Assembly: GCA_016882345.1 (NCBI GenBank)
Contig: VGQR01000010.1
Coordinates: 1-16,136, forward strand
Direction of reading: 5' to 3'
Length of the DNA stretch: 16,136 nucleotides
From: Cyanobacteria bacterium K_DeepCast_35m_m2_023
GTDB taxonomy: Bacteria; Cyanobacteriota; Cyanobacteriia; PCC-6307; Cyanobiaceae
Part shown: in pieces, positions 1 through 8,133 of the stretch
Layout: the number at the start of each line of letters is the position of its first letter
Position numbering within the stretch: the stretch's first letter is position 1
Notes under the pieces: model-generated
Told to the model about the DNA's origin: nothing
The model's input: the letters and a program-made list of their open reading frames with translations, nothing else
Database searches by the model: none
Position numbers and translations under genes: made by a program

Positions 1-1074
1 CTTCTCCAGGGTCATGATCATGTTGGTCTTGGAGCAGGACGAACTGGGTTTCTCGACCGCACAGATCACCGATTGGCGCGCCACGGTGCCGGTGGTCAGG
101 TAGTTGAGTTCGCCTTTCTGACGAATGCCGTCGAGCTTCTGGGACACGGTCTGACAACGCTTTTGCGGCGTCCATCCAGCGCGATCAAAGCTGGAGGGAT
201 ACCAAGTCATCAACGGAATGGTTCTGCCGAAGCCACGACCAGCCGTGGTGGGCACACCGGCAACCGGGGCGCAGCTGATGGTGACGCTGGGCGCGTAAAG
301 CGCCATGGCCGCCGACGCCATCGGTGTCTTGGAGCCAGAGCGCTGGGGCAGGGTTGTGGCCAACACGGGGGCGACAGGCTTGGCGACAGCGAGCTTGGGT
401 GGAGCAGCAGGGGCCGGAGCCGGCGTCACTGGCCTCGCCACCACCGGGGCTGGGGCTGCCGCCGGAGCAGCAGCAGCAGGGATCGCCGCACCGCCAGCAG
501 GCCAGCTGTCGCGATAGAGGTAAACGTGGCCCAGACGTTTGCCGCCAAAGGCCCGCCTCATCAGACGCCAGCCGGGCTCGAGCTTCAACTCGAGATACTC
601 AACGGGGCCACCGGTTCCGTAGGTGCGGGCCACCAGCAATTCAGGCTTGCCGGCAGCCCCCCCCGCGGGTGCTGCCACCAACATGTTGTCGCTGCCTGTC
701 TTGCGAACGGTCAGGCGGTAGCCGCTACCCAGGTCTTCCGAACCGATCCGGGCCGAGTACCCCAATGAATCGACATAGCGACTGCAAATGCCGGTGAAAT
801 CAAAGCCACCCAACAACGGGGTCACCCGGACAGGATTGCTGCCTGACAGCTGAAAGCAGGGGCGCTTGTTCGGGTTGACCTGCTCATAGATCTGGAGCTG
901 CGCCTTGGCGCCGCTGGTCCCTACGGGAGCCGACACCACCACAAAGGCAGCCTGATTGACATCAACGGCCTGAAAGGTTCCCTGGGCCCGAGCGGCGGGA
1001 GCTAGCGATGCCCCAGCAGCGAGCGCGACCAGAGCTGAAACCGAGAGAACCGAGCGCAGAGCGGCTGAACCCAT
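1..1074 (-). CDS. Secreted DUF3747 - COP23 domain protein (3' end cut by window)
   Basis: The frame is open from an ATG at 1074 to the window edge (358 codons), so the C-terminus is missing. Residues 1-30 form a signal peptide: a short n-region, a hydrophobic Leu/Val/Ala core, then APAARA before the likely cleavage. Residues about 31-190 resemble the cyanobacterial DUF3747 family (QAVDVNQAAFVVVSAPVG, LGGFDFTGICSRY, LGSGYRLTV). A low-complexity Ala/Pro linker covers about 192-240. Residues about 262-358 match the COP23 family, first described as a circadian oscillating, membrane-associated cyanobacterial protein: SCAPVAGVPTT, RCQTVSQKL, LNYLTTG, VICAV and paired cysteines. Function is unknown; a location outside the inner membrane is inferred. 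It lies downstream of the small membrane protein and def on the same strand. An in-frame ATG at 1128 would add an 18-residue acidic N-terminus and spoil the signal peptide, so 1074 is preferred, although neither start has a strong ribosome binding site. Confidence 0.8.
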   Translation of the reverse strand, partial: MGSAALRSVLSVSALVALAAGASLAPAARAQGTFQAVDVNQAAFVVVSAPVGTSGAKAQLQIYEQVNPNKRPCFQLSGSNPVRVTPLLGGFDFTGICSRYVDSLGYSARIGSEDLGSGYRLTVRKTGSDNMLVAAPAGGAAGKPELLVARTYGTGGPVEYLELKLEPGWRLMRRAFGGKRLGHVYLYRDSWPAGGAAIPAAAAPAAAPAPVVARPVTPAPAPAAPPKLAVAKPVAPVLATTLPQRSGSKTPMASAAMALYAPSVTISCAPVAGVPTTAGRGFGRTIPLMTWYPSSFDRAGWTPQKRCQTVSQKLDGIRQKGELNYLTTGTVARQSVICAVEKPSSSCSKTNMIMTLEK

Positions 1075-1132
1075 CACCGAACATTGGACAGTGTCTGAAT
1101 CGTATGGCGATTGCACGACGTCAGCCATCACC

Positions 1133-1330
1133 TCAGACAGGTTTGTTGATGCGGATGGCCAATAGCAGGGCCAGAACGCACCCAGGCAGGCTCAGGGCCA
1201 GGATCAGGCGCGTGGTGCCTAGGCCCAGATCAGGGTCCCCATAGGCCAGTTCAAACACCGAACCGGTCGCGGCGATTCCCAGCAGACAGGCGAGAGCGAG
1301 AAACAGACCCGCCAGAGGTTTCATTGGCAT
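1133..1330 (-). CDS. Small two-helix membrane protein of unknown function
   Basis: This is a 65-residue protein with two hydrophobic stretches, about residues 4-27 (LAGLFLALACLLGIAATGSVF) and 40-58 (TRLILALSLPGCVLALLLAI). A short loop, AYGDPDLGLG, separates them, and the C-terminus is a basic tail ending RINKPV. That pattern suggests an inner-membrane hairpin with both ends in the cytoplasm. I do not recognise the family. It begins 9 nt after the def stop codon and ends just before the DUF3747-COP23 gene, so the three are probably co-transcribed. Either the first ATG (1330) or the Met two codons later (1324) could be the start; neither has a clear Shine-Dalgarno sequence. The tight spacing and uninterrupted hydrophobic pattern argue that it is a real gene. 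Confidence 0.65.
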   Translation of the reverse strand: MPMKPLAGLFLALACLLGIAATGSVFELAYGDPDLGLGTTRLILALSLPGCVLALLLAIRINKPV

Positions 1331-1339
1331 CGGGGCAAC

Positions 1340-1924
1340 TCAGCGGATCGAGTGCACGTCAGAGCGCTTGAAGCCCTTGTTCTGCAGGCCCTCATTCAGG
1401 CTCAGTTCATCGGTGACGCGGTCGACGAACAACACCCCGTTGAGGTGGTCCACCTCGTGCTGGATGCACCGGGACAACAGGCCGTCGACTCGCATCTTCT
1501 GGGGCCGCCCCATTTCATCGCGATAACTGACCTCAACTTCGGTGGGTCTCACCACATTGAGATACAGCTCAGGAATGCTGAGACAGCCCTCTTCGTAGGT
1601 GTCGAGCCCTGATCCGAACGAGCGGATCTCGGGATTGATCAGCACCATGGGCGAAGCCGCCGGATTGTCGGGGTCGAGGTCGATGACGATCAGCTGCTGA
1701 TGGATGCCGACCTGAGGGGCAGCAAGACCGATCCCGCTGGAGCTGTACATGCAACGCAGCATGTCGCGGGCCAAGTCCCGCACCGACTCGTCGACTTTGC
1801 TGATGCGCCGAGCCCGCTGACGCAGGACCTGATCGCCGAGCGTGCAAATCGACAGGGGGGGCTCAGCGAGGGCTTCTTTGGGCACCTGCACCGCGCGGTT
1901 CTGATGCTCGGCGGAGCGAGCCAT
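1340..1924 (-). CDS. def: Peptide deformylase
   Basis: Removes the N-formyl group from the initiator methionine of nascent proteins in the cytoplasm. All three family motifs are present in the 194-residue product: motif 1 GIGLAAPQVG at 64-73, motif 2 EGCLSIP at 112-118 with metal-ligand Cys114, and motif 3 QHEVDHLNG with His156, catalytic Glu157 and His160. Motif 2 has Ile where many deformylases have Val, a conservative change. About 30 extra residues precede the usual N-terminus, as is common in cyanobacterial and plastid-like deformylases. I start at the ATG at 1924; the frame stays open seven codons further to a TTG at 1945, a weaker choice. It is divergent from the S9 peptidase, leaving 74 nt for both promoters, and appears to head a short operon with the small membrane protein and the DUF3747-COP23 gene. 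Confidence 0.95.
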   Translation of the reverse strand: MARSAEHQNRAVQVPKEALAEPPLSICTLGDQVLRQRARRISKVDESVRDLARDMLRCMYSSSGIGLAAPQVGIHQQLIVIDLDPDNPAASPMVLINPEIRSFGSGLDTYEEGCLSIPELYLNVVRPTEVEVSYRDEMGRPQKMRVDGLLSRCIQHEVDHLNGVLFVDRVTDELSLNEGLQNKGFKRSDVHSIR

Positions 1925-1998
1925 CTGGGCAAAGCTTCGCGCCAAACCAGATCGTCCATACGTTGCGCGAATCTAAGGCAATCCGCCTGAGTCCCTTG

Positions 1999-3915
1999 AT
2001 GCCTCCAGAGCCGGGCCCAACGCGACTGAAGGCCAGCGCCGTTGTGGGAACCACCCCGGTCATCAAGGAACCGCGCCTTTGCGGCGACCACCTGTACTGG
2101 TTGGAGCAACGCCCCCACGAACAGGGACGCACCACCCTGCTGCGCCGACTTCGCCACGACCCACTGGGCGTGGCCGAGGAGCTGACCCCAGGCCCCTGGA
2201 ACCTGCGCAGCCGTGTGCACGAATACGGAGGCGGCGCAGCCGCGATCGATGGCGATGCGCTGGTGTTCGTGCACGACGGCGACCGCTGTCTCTGGCACCT
2301 GGATCTGAAGCAGGCCCCCGATCCCCCGCTCCAGGCCTTTCGCCAACTGACGCCACCAGCGGCGCCAGAAGCCCCCCGGAGCTTTGCCGATGGCCTGATC
2401 GACCGGCGGCGGCGACGCTGGCTCGGAATCATGGAAGCCTGCGGACGCGACCATCTGGTCAGCGTCTCGTTGGATGGCGGCGAACCCGAGCTCCTCCACA
2501 GCTGCGCCGATTTCGGCGGCTATGCAGTGCTGAGCCCGAGCGGCCGCCAACTGGCGTGGCTCGAGTGGCAGCAGCCGGCCATGCCCTGGGAACGCAACAC
2601 CTTGCTGCTGGCCGACGTGCTGGCCTCTGGGCAGCTGGGCACCCCCGTGGCCTTAGCCGGTCCAGCGGTGGGGAACCCCGACGAATCGTTGTTCCAGCCG
2701 CTGTGGATCAACCCCAACGGTTCCGAGACCTTGGTGGTCGCCAGCGATCGCAGCGGCTTCTGGAACCTGCAGCGGCTTTCCGGCAACGGCTGGGAGTCGC
2801 TGCTGGCCATGGAGGCCGAATTTGCCATGCCCCAGTGGATGTATGGCATGCGCACCAGCGCCTGGGATGGCCAACATCTGCTGGCGCTGTGCTGCCGCCA
2901 GGGGGCGTGGGAGCTGGGCGAGGTGCCATTGCAGCAGGACAAACCCTGGCGGCCGATCGAGCTTCCGTTCAACGACCTGGGCGGACTGGATGCCGCGAGC
3001 GATGGGAGCGGTTCAATCGCCGTGGTTGTGGCCGGCAGTCCTGTGTGCGGCACTGGCCTGCTGCAGATCGATCTGAGCCAAGGCCAGTGGCAGCACACCC
3101 CCGCCAGCCCCGAGCCCTGCCCGCTGGCCCCAGGGCAGATCAGCCAGCCCGAGGTCCTGTGGTTTGCAGGCCACGGCGGCCAGCCCACGCACGCCTGGTA
3201 CTACCCCCCAGCTGGCGGGGCCAACCCCCAAGCCCCCCTGCTGGTCAAGAGTCACAGCGGCCCCACCGCCATGGCCCGCACAGGGCTGAGCCTGCCGATC
3301 CAGTACTGGACCTGCCGCGGCTGGGGCGTGGTCGATGTGAATTACGGCGGCTCGACCGGCTTCGGCCGGGCCTACCGCGAACGGCTCAATGGCCAGTGGG
3401 GCATCGTCGATGTGGCCGACTGCGCCGCGGCGGCCCAGGCCCTGATCGCTGCCGGCAAAGCCCATAGCGAGCGCATCGCCATCGAAGGGGGCAGCGCCGG
3501 TGGCTTCACCACCCTGGCCGCGTTGTGTTTCACCCCTGTCTTCAAGGTGGGGGCCAGTCGCTATGGCGTGGCCGATCTGAGCGCCTTGGCGCGGGACACC
3601 CACCGCTTTGAAGCGGGATACCTCGAGAATCTGGTGGGGCCATGGCCCATCGCGGCCGACACCTATCAGCAACGCTCGCCCCTGCAGCATGCCGACCGCA
3701 TCCGCTGTCCGGTGATCTTTTTTCAGGGATTGCAGGACCGGGTGGTGCCGCCTGAACAGACCGAGCGGATGGCTGCAGCGTTGCGCCGCAACGGCATTCC
3801 CGTCGCGGTGCACACCTTCGCCGACGAAGGTCATGGCTTTGGCAGCGGCGCGACCCAGATCGAGGTGCTGGAGGCGACCGAAGCCTTCTTCCACCAGCAT
3901 TTGAAGCTGCCATGA
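1999..3915 (+). CDS. S9-family serine peptidase (prolyl oligopeptidase / acylaminoacyl-peptidase type)
   Basis: This 638-residue protein has the two-part architecture of family S9. An N-terminal seven-bladed beta-propeller-like region covers about residues 20-380 and contains repeated Trp/Asp-rich strands. A C-terminal alpha/beta-hydrolase domain covers about 390-638. The catalytic triad is visible: Ser499 in GGSAGG, Asp580 in QGLQDRVVPP and His612 in DEGHGF. HSGPTAM before the domain supplies the usual oxyanion-hole region. The family cleaves short peptides or removes blocked N-terminal residues; no signal peptide is seen, so it is likely cytoplasmic. I use ATG 1999; a TTG at 1963 would add 12 residues. 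Its stop overlaps the transporter ATG (ATGA at 3912-3915), indicating translational coupling. The exact substrate cannot be assigned, and peptide turnover yielding amino acids is an inference. Confidence 0.92.
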   Translation: MPPEPGPTRLKASAVVGTTPVIKEPRLCGDHLYWLEQRPHEQGRTTLLRRLRHDPLGVAEELTPGPWNLRSRVHEYGGGAAAIDGDALVFVHDGDRCLWHLDLKQAPDPPLQAFRQLTPPAAPEAPRSFADGLIDRRRRRWLGIMEACGRDHLVSVSLDGGEPELLHSCADFGGYAVLSPSGRQLAWLEWQQPAMPWERNTLLLADVLASGQLGTPVALAGPAVGNPDESLFQPLWINPNGSETLVVASDRSGFWNLQRLSGNGWESLLAMEAEFAMPQWMYGMRTSAWDGQHLLALCCRQGAWELGEVPLQQDKPWRPIELPFNDLGGLDAASDGSGSIAVVVAGSPVCGTGLLQIDLSQGQWQHTPASPEPCPLAPGQISQPEVLWFAGHGGQPTHAWYYPPAGGANPQAPLLVKSHSGPTAMARTGLSLPIQYWTCRGWGVVDVNYGGSTGFGRAYRERLNGQWGIVDVADCAAAAQALIAAGKAHSERIAIEGGSAGGFTTLAALCFTPVFKVGASRYGVADLSALARDTHRFEAGYLENLVGPWPIAADTYQQRSPLQHADRIRCPVIFFQGLQDRVVPPEQTERMAAALRRNGIPVAVHTFADEGHGFGSGATQIEVLEATEAFFHQHLKLP

Positions 3916-5240
3916 CGCTGCTGCTCGCCCTCGTCCTGCTGGTGGGGCTGCTGCTGCTGGGCACCGCAGCAGGGCGGCGCCTGGGGGTGCATCAGTGGGG
4001 GATTCCCGAGGCGCTGCTGGCCGGCACCTTTGGACTGCTGATCGCACCCGGCGGCAGGCTGGTCGCCCTGATCCCCGATGCGGTGATCGCGATCTGGAAC
4101 CAGCTGCCGCTGATCTTGCTGACCCTGGTGTTCGGCACCCTGCTGGTGGGCAAGCCACTGCCCAAAATCAATGGTCTGCTGAGGCCGCTGGGGGCCCAGG
4201 TGCTGCTCGCGCTGACTCTGGCGTTCGGCCAGTACTTGGTGGCCGGGCTGGCGGTGCTGCTGGTGCTGCAACCGCTGCTGCATGTCAGCCCGGTGATGGC
4301 CTGCCTGATCGAGGTGGCCTACGAAGGGGGACACGGGTCAGCCGCCGCCATGGGGCCCACCTACGAACGCCTGGGCGTCGAGGGGGGCACCGGCCTAGGG
4401 CTGGCCATGGCCACCGTTGGCTTGCTGGCCTCGACCCTGGTCGGGGGGCTGGTGGTGGTGATCGCCCGCGCCCGCGGCTGGTTGATGGCTGACGGCGATA
4501 GCACGGCTGCGGGTCGCGCAGGCCCGACCGACACGCCGGTTGCAGACGCCGAGCATTGGGCCATGCGACTGGCCCGCTGGGCCGTGAATCTGGCCTTTGT
4601 GGGTATTGCCGTGGCCATCGGCTGCGGTCTGATGGCCCTGCTTCAGATGCTGGCGGCGCGTCTCGGCGGCGGATTCGCCGTGGTGATCGATGCCCTGCCG
4701 GTGTTTCCGCTGGCGCTGATCGGCTCGTTGCTGGTGCGCCTGGTGCTCGAACGCAGCGGTGCCGACGCCCTGGCCTGCACCAAGGTGCAGAGCCGCCTTG
4801 CCACGGTCTCAGCCGATCTGCTGATCGTGGCCGCCACGGCCTGCCTCGATTTGGGGCTGCTGGCCCAGGATTGGCTGCCGCTGTCGGTGCTGGCCGTTCT
4901 GGGCCTGGTCTGGAACCTGGCCGTGGTGTTGCTGCTCGGCCGCACCCTGCCGGCCCCCTGGTTCGAACGAGGAATTCTGGAATTTGGCCAGGCCACCGGG
5001 GTCGCCGCCAGCGGGCTGCTGCTGCTCAACATGGCCGACCCGGGTGACCGCAGCAACGCCCTGACGCCCTTTTCGATCAAGCAACTGCTGCTGCAACCGC
5101 TGCTCGCGGGCGGCGTGATCACGGTGATGGCCCCCCTGGCGATCGCCGGCTGGGGATTGAGCACCTGGATCCTGGTCTGCCTGGGATTGACCGTGCTGTG
5201 GATCAGCCTGGCGCTATGGCTGCAGCAACGATCCGCATGA
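3912..5240 (+). CDS. Sodium/glutamate symporter family (ESS/GltS-like) transporter
   Basis: This 442-residue integral membrane protein has roughly ten or more hydrophobic segments spread over its whole length and short polar loops. The diagnostic stretch is EGGHGSAAAMG at 138-148, followed by GLGLAMATVGLLASTLVGG. It corresponds to the glycine/serine-rich reentrant motif (SGGHGTGAA in E. coli GltS) of the glutamate:Na+ symporter family. IPEALLAGTFGLLI near the N-terminus matches the family's start. Characterised members take up glutamate with sodium at the inner membrane. This protein diverges in the second half and has a polar loop at about 195-215, so its substrate could be another carboxylate. 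It overlaps both neighbours by ATGA (3912-3915 and 5237-5240), so it is made together with the peptidase and the GST-O-methyltransferase. I am sure of the family but not the substrate, and leave the symbol blank. Confidence 0.82.
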   Translation: MTLLLALVLLVGLLLLGTAAGRRLGVHQWGIPEALLAGTFGLLIAPGGRLVALIPDAVIAIWNQLPLILLTLVFGTLLVGKPLPKINGLLRPLGAQVLLALTLAFGQYLVAGLAVLLVLQPLLHVSPVMACLIEVAYEGGHGSAAAMGPTYERLGVEGGTGLGLAMATVGLLASTLVGGLVVVIARARGWLMADGDSTAAGRAGPTDTPVADAEHWAMRLARWAVNLAFVGIAVAIGCGLMALLQMLAARLGGGFAVVIDALPVFPLALIGSLLVRLVLERSGADALACTKVQSRLATVSADLLIVAATACLDLGLLAQDWLPLSVLAVLGLVWNLAVVLLLGRTLPAPWFERGILEFGQATGVAASGLLLLNMADPGDRSNALTPFSIKQLLLQPLLAGGVITVMAPLAIAGWGLSTWILVCLGLTVLWISLALWLQQRSA

Positions 5241-6589
5241 CCCCCTCCATCACCTTGTATGGCTGTTGGCGCTCCAGCTGCAGCCACCGCCTGCAGATCG
5301 CCCTGCGACTCAAACAGCTGCCCTTTGCGTACCGCCCGGTCTCCCTCGACGCTCTGGAGCAGCGCGAACCCTGGTTCCTGGCCCTGAACCCCCTGGGCCA
5401 GGTGCCCGTCCTCGAGGTGGATGGCGAACGCTGGGCCGATTCGCTGGTGGCGCTCGAAACTCTCGAGGAGCGCTTCACCGGCTGGGGTGTCCCGCTGCTG
5501 CCTGCGGAAGCCACGGCTCGTCTGCAGGTCAGGCGGGCGCTGAGTGCGATCGGCTCGAGCCTGCAGCCACTGTTGCTCCCAGGCCAGTTCAGACGGCACC
5601 TGGCCCTCGACGATGCGACGCTCAACGACCTGCGGCGCCAGCACCAAACCGAAGCATTGACGGTGGTGCAGGAGCTGATCCGGAGCTCGGCCGGCAGCTA
5701 TGGCGTGGGCGACCAAGTCAGTTGGGCCGACGTGGCCCTGGTCGCCCATCTCGATGGTGTGGCGCGGCTGGGCCTCGATCTGGAGCGCTTTGCGCTGCTG
5801 AGGCGTCTCTACAACCAATGCATGGAATTGGAGGCCTTTGACCAGGCCAACCCGAGCCGCATGGTCGACGCCCCTGGCCATGCACCAGCCCCAGCCGACA
5901 CGGGCGCCGCTCTCAACGCGGTCGTGGCCTACAAGGAACCGGCCGGCGCTCTGCAGGATTACCTGTGCCGCCGGGCCAATGCCCCGATCCCTGGGCTCGC
6001 TATGGCGCGCCAGCTGACCGCCGAGCATTGCGGAGCCACCGCCTCGAAGGTCAGCGCCCTCGAGGTGTGCCTGCTGCTGCGCTGGCTGGCCGCCAGCCGC
6101 GGCTGCCGCAGGGCCCTGGAGATCGGGGTGTTCAGCGGCAGTTCATCGCTGGCCCTGCTCGATGGCCTGGGCCCCGGCGGCCAGTTGACCGCCATCGACA
6201 GCGACCCGAGCAGCACCGCCATTGCGCAGCAGTGCTGGCACCAGCTCGGCTACAGCGAGCGGGTGCAGTTCCTGCTCGGTGATGCGCTCCAGCTGTTGCC
6301 CCAGCTCGAGCCCGGTTTCGAGCTCATTTACATCGATGGGGCCAACTGGGAGTATTCGGCCTATCTCGAACTGGCCCTGCCTTTGCTGGCACCGGGAGGG
6401 GTGCTGGTGTTTGACAACGTGCTCTGGCGCGGTCAGGTGTGCGCGCCTCGCGACGACGACCGCTCGGCCCTGGCGCTGGCCCGCTTCAATGCGGAACTTC
6501 AGGGGCGCGACGATCTGATCAGCTGCATCCTGTCGCTGGGCGATGGAATCGCCCTGGCGAGCCGGCGCACGCCTCAGGCGGACAGGTAG
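5237..6589 (+). CDS. Fusion protein: glutathione S-transferase + family 3 O-methyltransferase
   Basis: This 450-residue protein joins two enzyme domains. Residues 1 to about 205 are a complete GST. The thioredoxin-like half begins ITLYGCWRSSCSHR, with the SSCS motif of zeta-class GST/maleylacetoacetate isomerases at 13-16, then NPLGQVPVLEVDG and DSLVALETLEERF. A helical C-terminal half follows, with the GDQVSWADVAL motif. Residues about 235-450 are a SAM-dependent O-methyltransferase of the catechol/caffeoyl-CoA type: ALEIGVFSGSSSLAL (293-307), a VQFLLGDALQLLP adenosine-binding region, and VLVFDNVLWRG with Asp393 and Asn394. The usual IDADK metal/catalytic motif reads IDGANWEY here, keeping the first Asp but losing the second Asp and the Lys. 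I start at the ATG at 5237, which overlaps the transporter stop as ATGA; GTG 5198 and ATG 5216 are alternatives. Substrate unknown; a thiol or phenolic metabolite is a guess. Confidence 0.88.
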   Translation: MTPSITLYGCWRSSCSHRLQIALRLKQLPFAYRPVSLDALEQREPWFLALNPLGQVPVLEVDGERWADSLVALETLEERFTGWGVPLLPAEATARLQVRRALSAIGSSLQPLLLPGQFRRHLALDDATLNDLRRQHQTEALTVVQELIRSSAGSYGVGDQVSWADVALVAHLDGVARLGLDLERFALLRRLYNQCMELEAFDQANPSRMVDAPGHAPAPADTGAALNAVVAYKEPAGALQDYLCRRANAPIPGLAMARQLTAEHCGATASKVSALEVCLLLRWLAASRGCRRALEIGVFSGSSSLALLDGLGPGGQLTAIDSDPSSTAIAQQCWHQLGYSERVQFLLGDALQLLPQLEPGFELIYIDGANWEYSAYLELALPLLAPGGVLVFDNVLWRGQVCAPRDDDRSALALARFNAELQGRDDLISCILSLGDGIALASRRTPQADR

Positions 6590-8133
6590 CGCTCCAGCTG
6601 GGCACGCACGGGCGAAGCGCCCCAGAGCTGATCGGTGGCAGCGTCGATGCGCTCGGCCGCGCGCTCGGACAGTTCCTGGCGCCAGCTGTCGGTCGTGCCA
6701 GCCCTGAAATACACCGTGGGATTGAGGTGAAAACTGCGGGGGTTGTCGGTCATTTCCCGCTTCATCGCATCAAAACCCGTCGCGGCGACCAAGGCCTCGA
6801 TCTGCTGGTCATCGAGCGGGCCAGAGCCCGGTAGAACGCCCTGCAGCTGGCGGGCCACCTGCCGCTTGTTCTCGACCATATCTTCGTAATAGAGCAGGCA
6901 AAGCTGCTGCAGATCGAGCCGCTGATCAGCCCGGTCCAGCCAGCCCAACACATGCCTGTGGTAGTTGCCGAAGTAGAGGTCATCACCCAGGAACAGATCG
7001 ACAAAGCTGTCGAGATCAAACGACGGATCCACGCCCAGCAAAGGGTGCTTCTGCCAAAAGTGGTATTGCGAAACCGCCACGGCCTTGGGATCGCGGATCA
7101 CCATGACAAACCGGGTCTGGGGATGAATGCGGCGCACCGGCAGGTCGCCATACCCGCAGTGGAGATACCAGAGACGCGGCGCAACGCCGGTGCTGGCCAG
7201 AAAGTCCTGCCAGGCAGTTTCACCCTGCTGGGAGAGCATGACTTCGGGCCAGGGCACTGCCCCATGACCGATGTCGCCGTCTCGGCAGGGGTGCTGGGCC
7301 GGCAGGTCATGGCTCCGCTGCAGCAGTTCCACCAGAAACTTCTTGGCCAGATGGGTGCCCACCTTCTGGTGGGTGCAAATCAAGACGTCCTGGGGCGAGG
7401 TATCCCAGGTGTCGCGCAGCACCCCCGCGCTGCCGAGGTCAATGAAGGGCGGATAGGTGGTGGTCTGGTAGCGGTGATGCGCGAAACCTGCCGAACCCAG
7501 GGTCTGCAGCGGCGCAAAGGTGCGCATCATGTGGCCCGGGCGAATCGCCGAATCGCGCGCCTGCAGCACGGCGATCTGACGATCCAACGCCTCGGCCTGA
7601 CGCACCAGGTCCTGGCGAGCAAACACCTCCTCAAGGGACGGTTGCACGGCGAAGGCGATCTGCTCGAGCAGCGCCACATCGTCGTCATCGAAGCCCAGGT
7701 CGCCCTGCGCTGCGGCCTTATTCAGGACTTGCAGGGCGGCGATGACCGCCTCGCCCTGGCGGTTGAACACCGGCACCGTGAGGGCCGAGTGGGTCACAAA
7801 GCCGGTGCTCTGCACCAACTGCTGGTGCACCCCGGCGGCCTGGGCGAGTCCACTGGCCCGGAGCACCTCGCCGCTGGCCATGACACGCCCCACCATCGAA
7901 TCGGCATCGGCCACGACGATCTGACGCTGCACCACACCAGTGCCGGCCTCGAGCCAGATGCTGTTGCGCTCGGGGTCGCGCACAAACACCGACACCCGCT
8001 CAGCCGACAGCAACCGCGGCACGGTGAGCACCAGCAGGGCGAACAGATCGCGATTGCGCACCGCATCCCAGTGCTGGCGCAGGGCCAGCCGCTGGGCCAT
8101 CGCTGTGGTCAGATCGGTCTCGGCGATGGTCAT
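6574..8133 (-). CDS. Fusion protein: GAF domain + PAPS-dependent sulfotransferase
   Basis: This 519-residue protein has two parts. Residues about 15-165 look like a GAF sensory domain: LLSAERVSVFVRDPERNSIWLE, a central GRVMASGEVL region, then THSALTVPVFNRQGEAVIAALQVLNK and FDDDDVALLEQIA. A helical linker follows (about 165-195). Residues about 245-515 are a cytosolic-type sulfotransferase. They carry the 5'-phosphosulfate-binding loop ICTHQKVGTHL, the likely catalytic His325 in YLHCGYGDLP, the 3'-phosphate motif RDPKAVAVSQYHFW (347-360), and a C-terminal FRAGTTDSW that stands for the usual FRKGxxGDW. It should move sulfate from PAPS to an unknown hydroxyl or amine acceptor, perhaps gated by a ligand bound to GAF. 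The ATG at 8133 overlaps the aldolase TGA by one base (TGATG), implying coupled translation. Its 3' end overlaps the convergent GST-O-methyltransferase by 16 nt. Confidence 0.85.
   Translation of the reverse strand: MTIAETDLTTAMAQRLALRQHWDAVRNRDLFALLVLTVPRLLSAERVSVFVRDPERNSIWLEAGTGVVQRQIVVADADSMVGRVMASGEVLRASGLAQAAGVHQQLVQSTGFVTHSALTVPVFNRQGEAVIAALQVLNKAAAQGDLGFDDDDVALLEQIAFAVQPSLEEVFARQDLVRQAEALDRQIAVLQARDSAIRPGHMMRTFAPLQTLGSAGFAHHRYQTTTYPPFIDLGSAGVLRDTWDTSPQDVLICTHQKVGTHLAKKFLVELLQRSHDLPAQHPCRDGDIGHGAVPWPEVMLSQQGETAWQDFLASTGVAPRLWYLHCGYGDLPVRRIHPQTRFVMVIRDPKAVAVSQYHFWQKHPLLGVDPSFDLDSFVDLFLGDDLYFGNYHRHVLGWLDRADQRLDLQQLCLLYYEDMVENKRQVARQLQGVLPGSGPLDDQQIEALVAATGFDAMKREMTDNPRSFHLNPTVYFRAGTTDSWRQELSERAAERIDAATDQLWGASPVRAQLERYLSA

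Noticed and set aside
73..797. Long plus-strand open frames at 73-768 and 324-797
   Set aside because: They have Arg/Ser/Gly/Gln-rich low-complexity translations and lie opposite the signal-peptide DUF3747-COP23 gene, whose minus-strand translation carries recognisable domains.
3013..4158. Long minus-strand open frame (about 380 codons)
   Set aside because: It crosses the 3' end of the S9 peptidase and the start of the transporter, both of which have clear motifs on the plus strand. Its translation has no family features, and such antisense frames are common at this G+C.
4643..6028. Long minus-strand open frame (about 460 codons) across the transporter and GST-O-methyltransferase
   Set aside because: Its sense-strand counterparts have GST, methyltransferase and GltS motifs; this frame shows none and has skewed composition.
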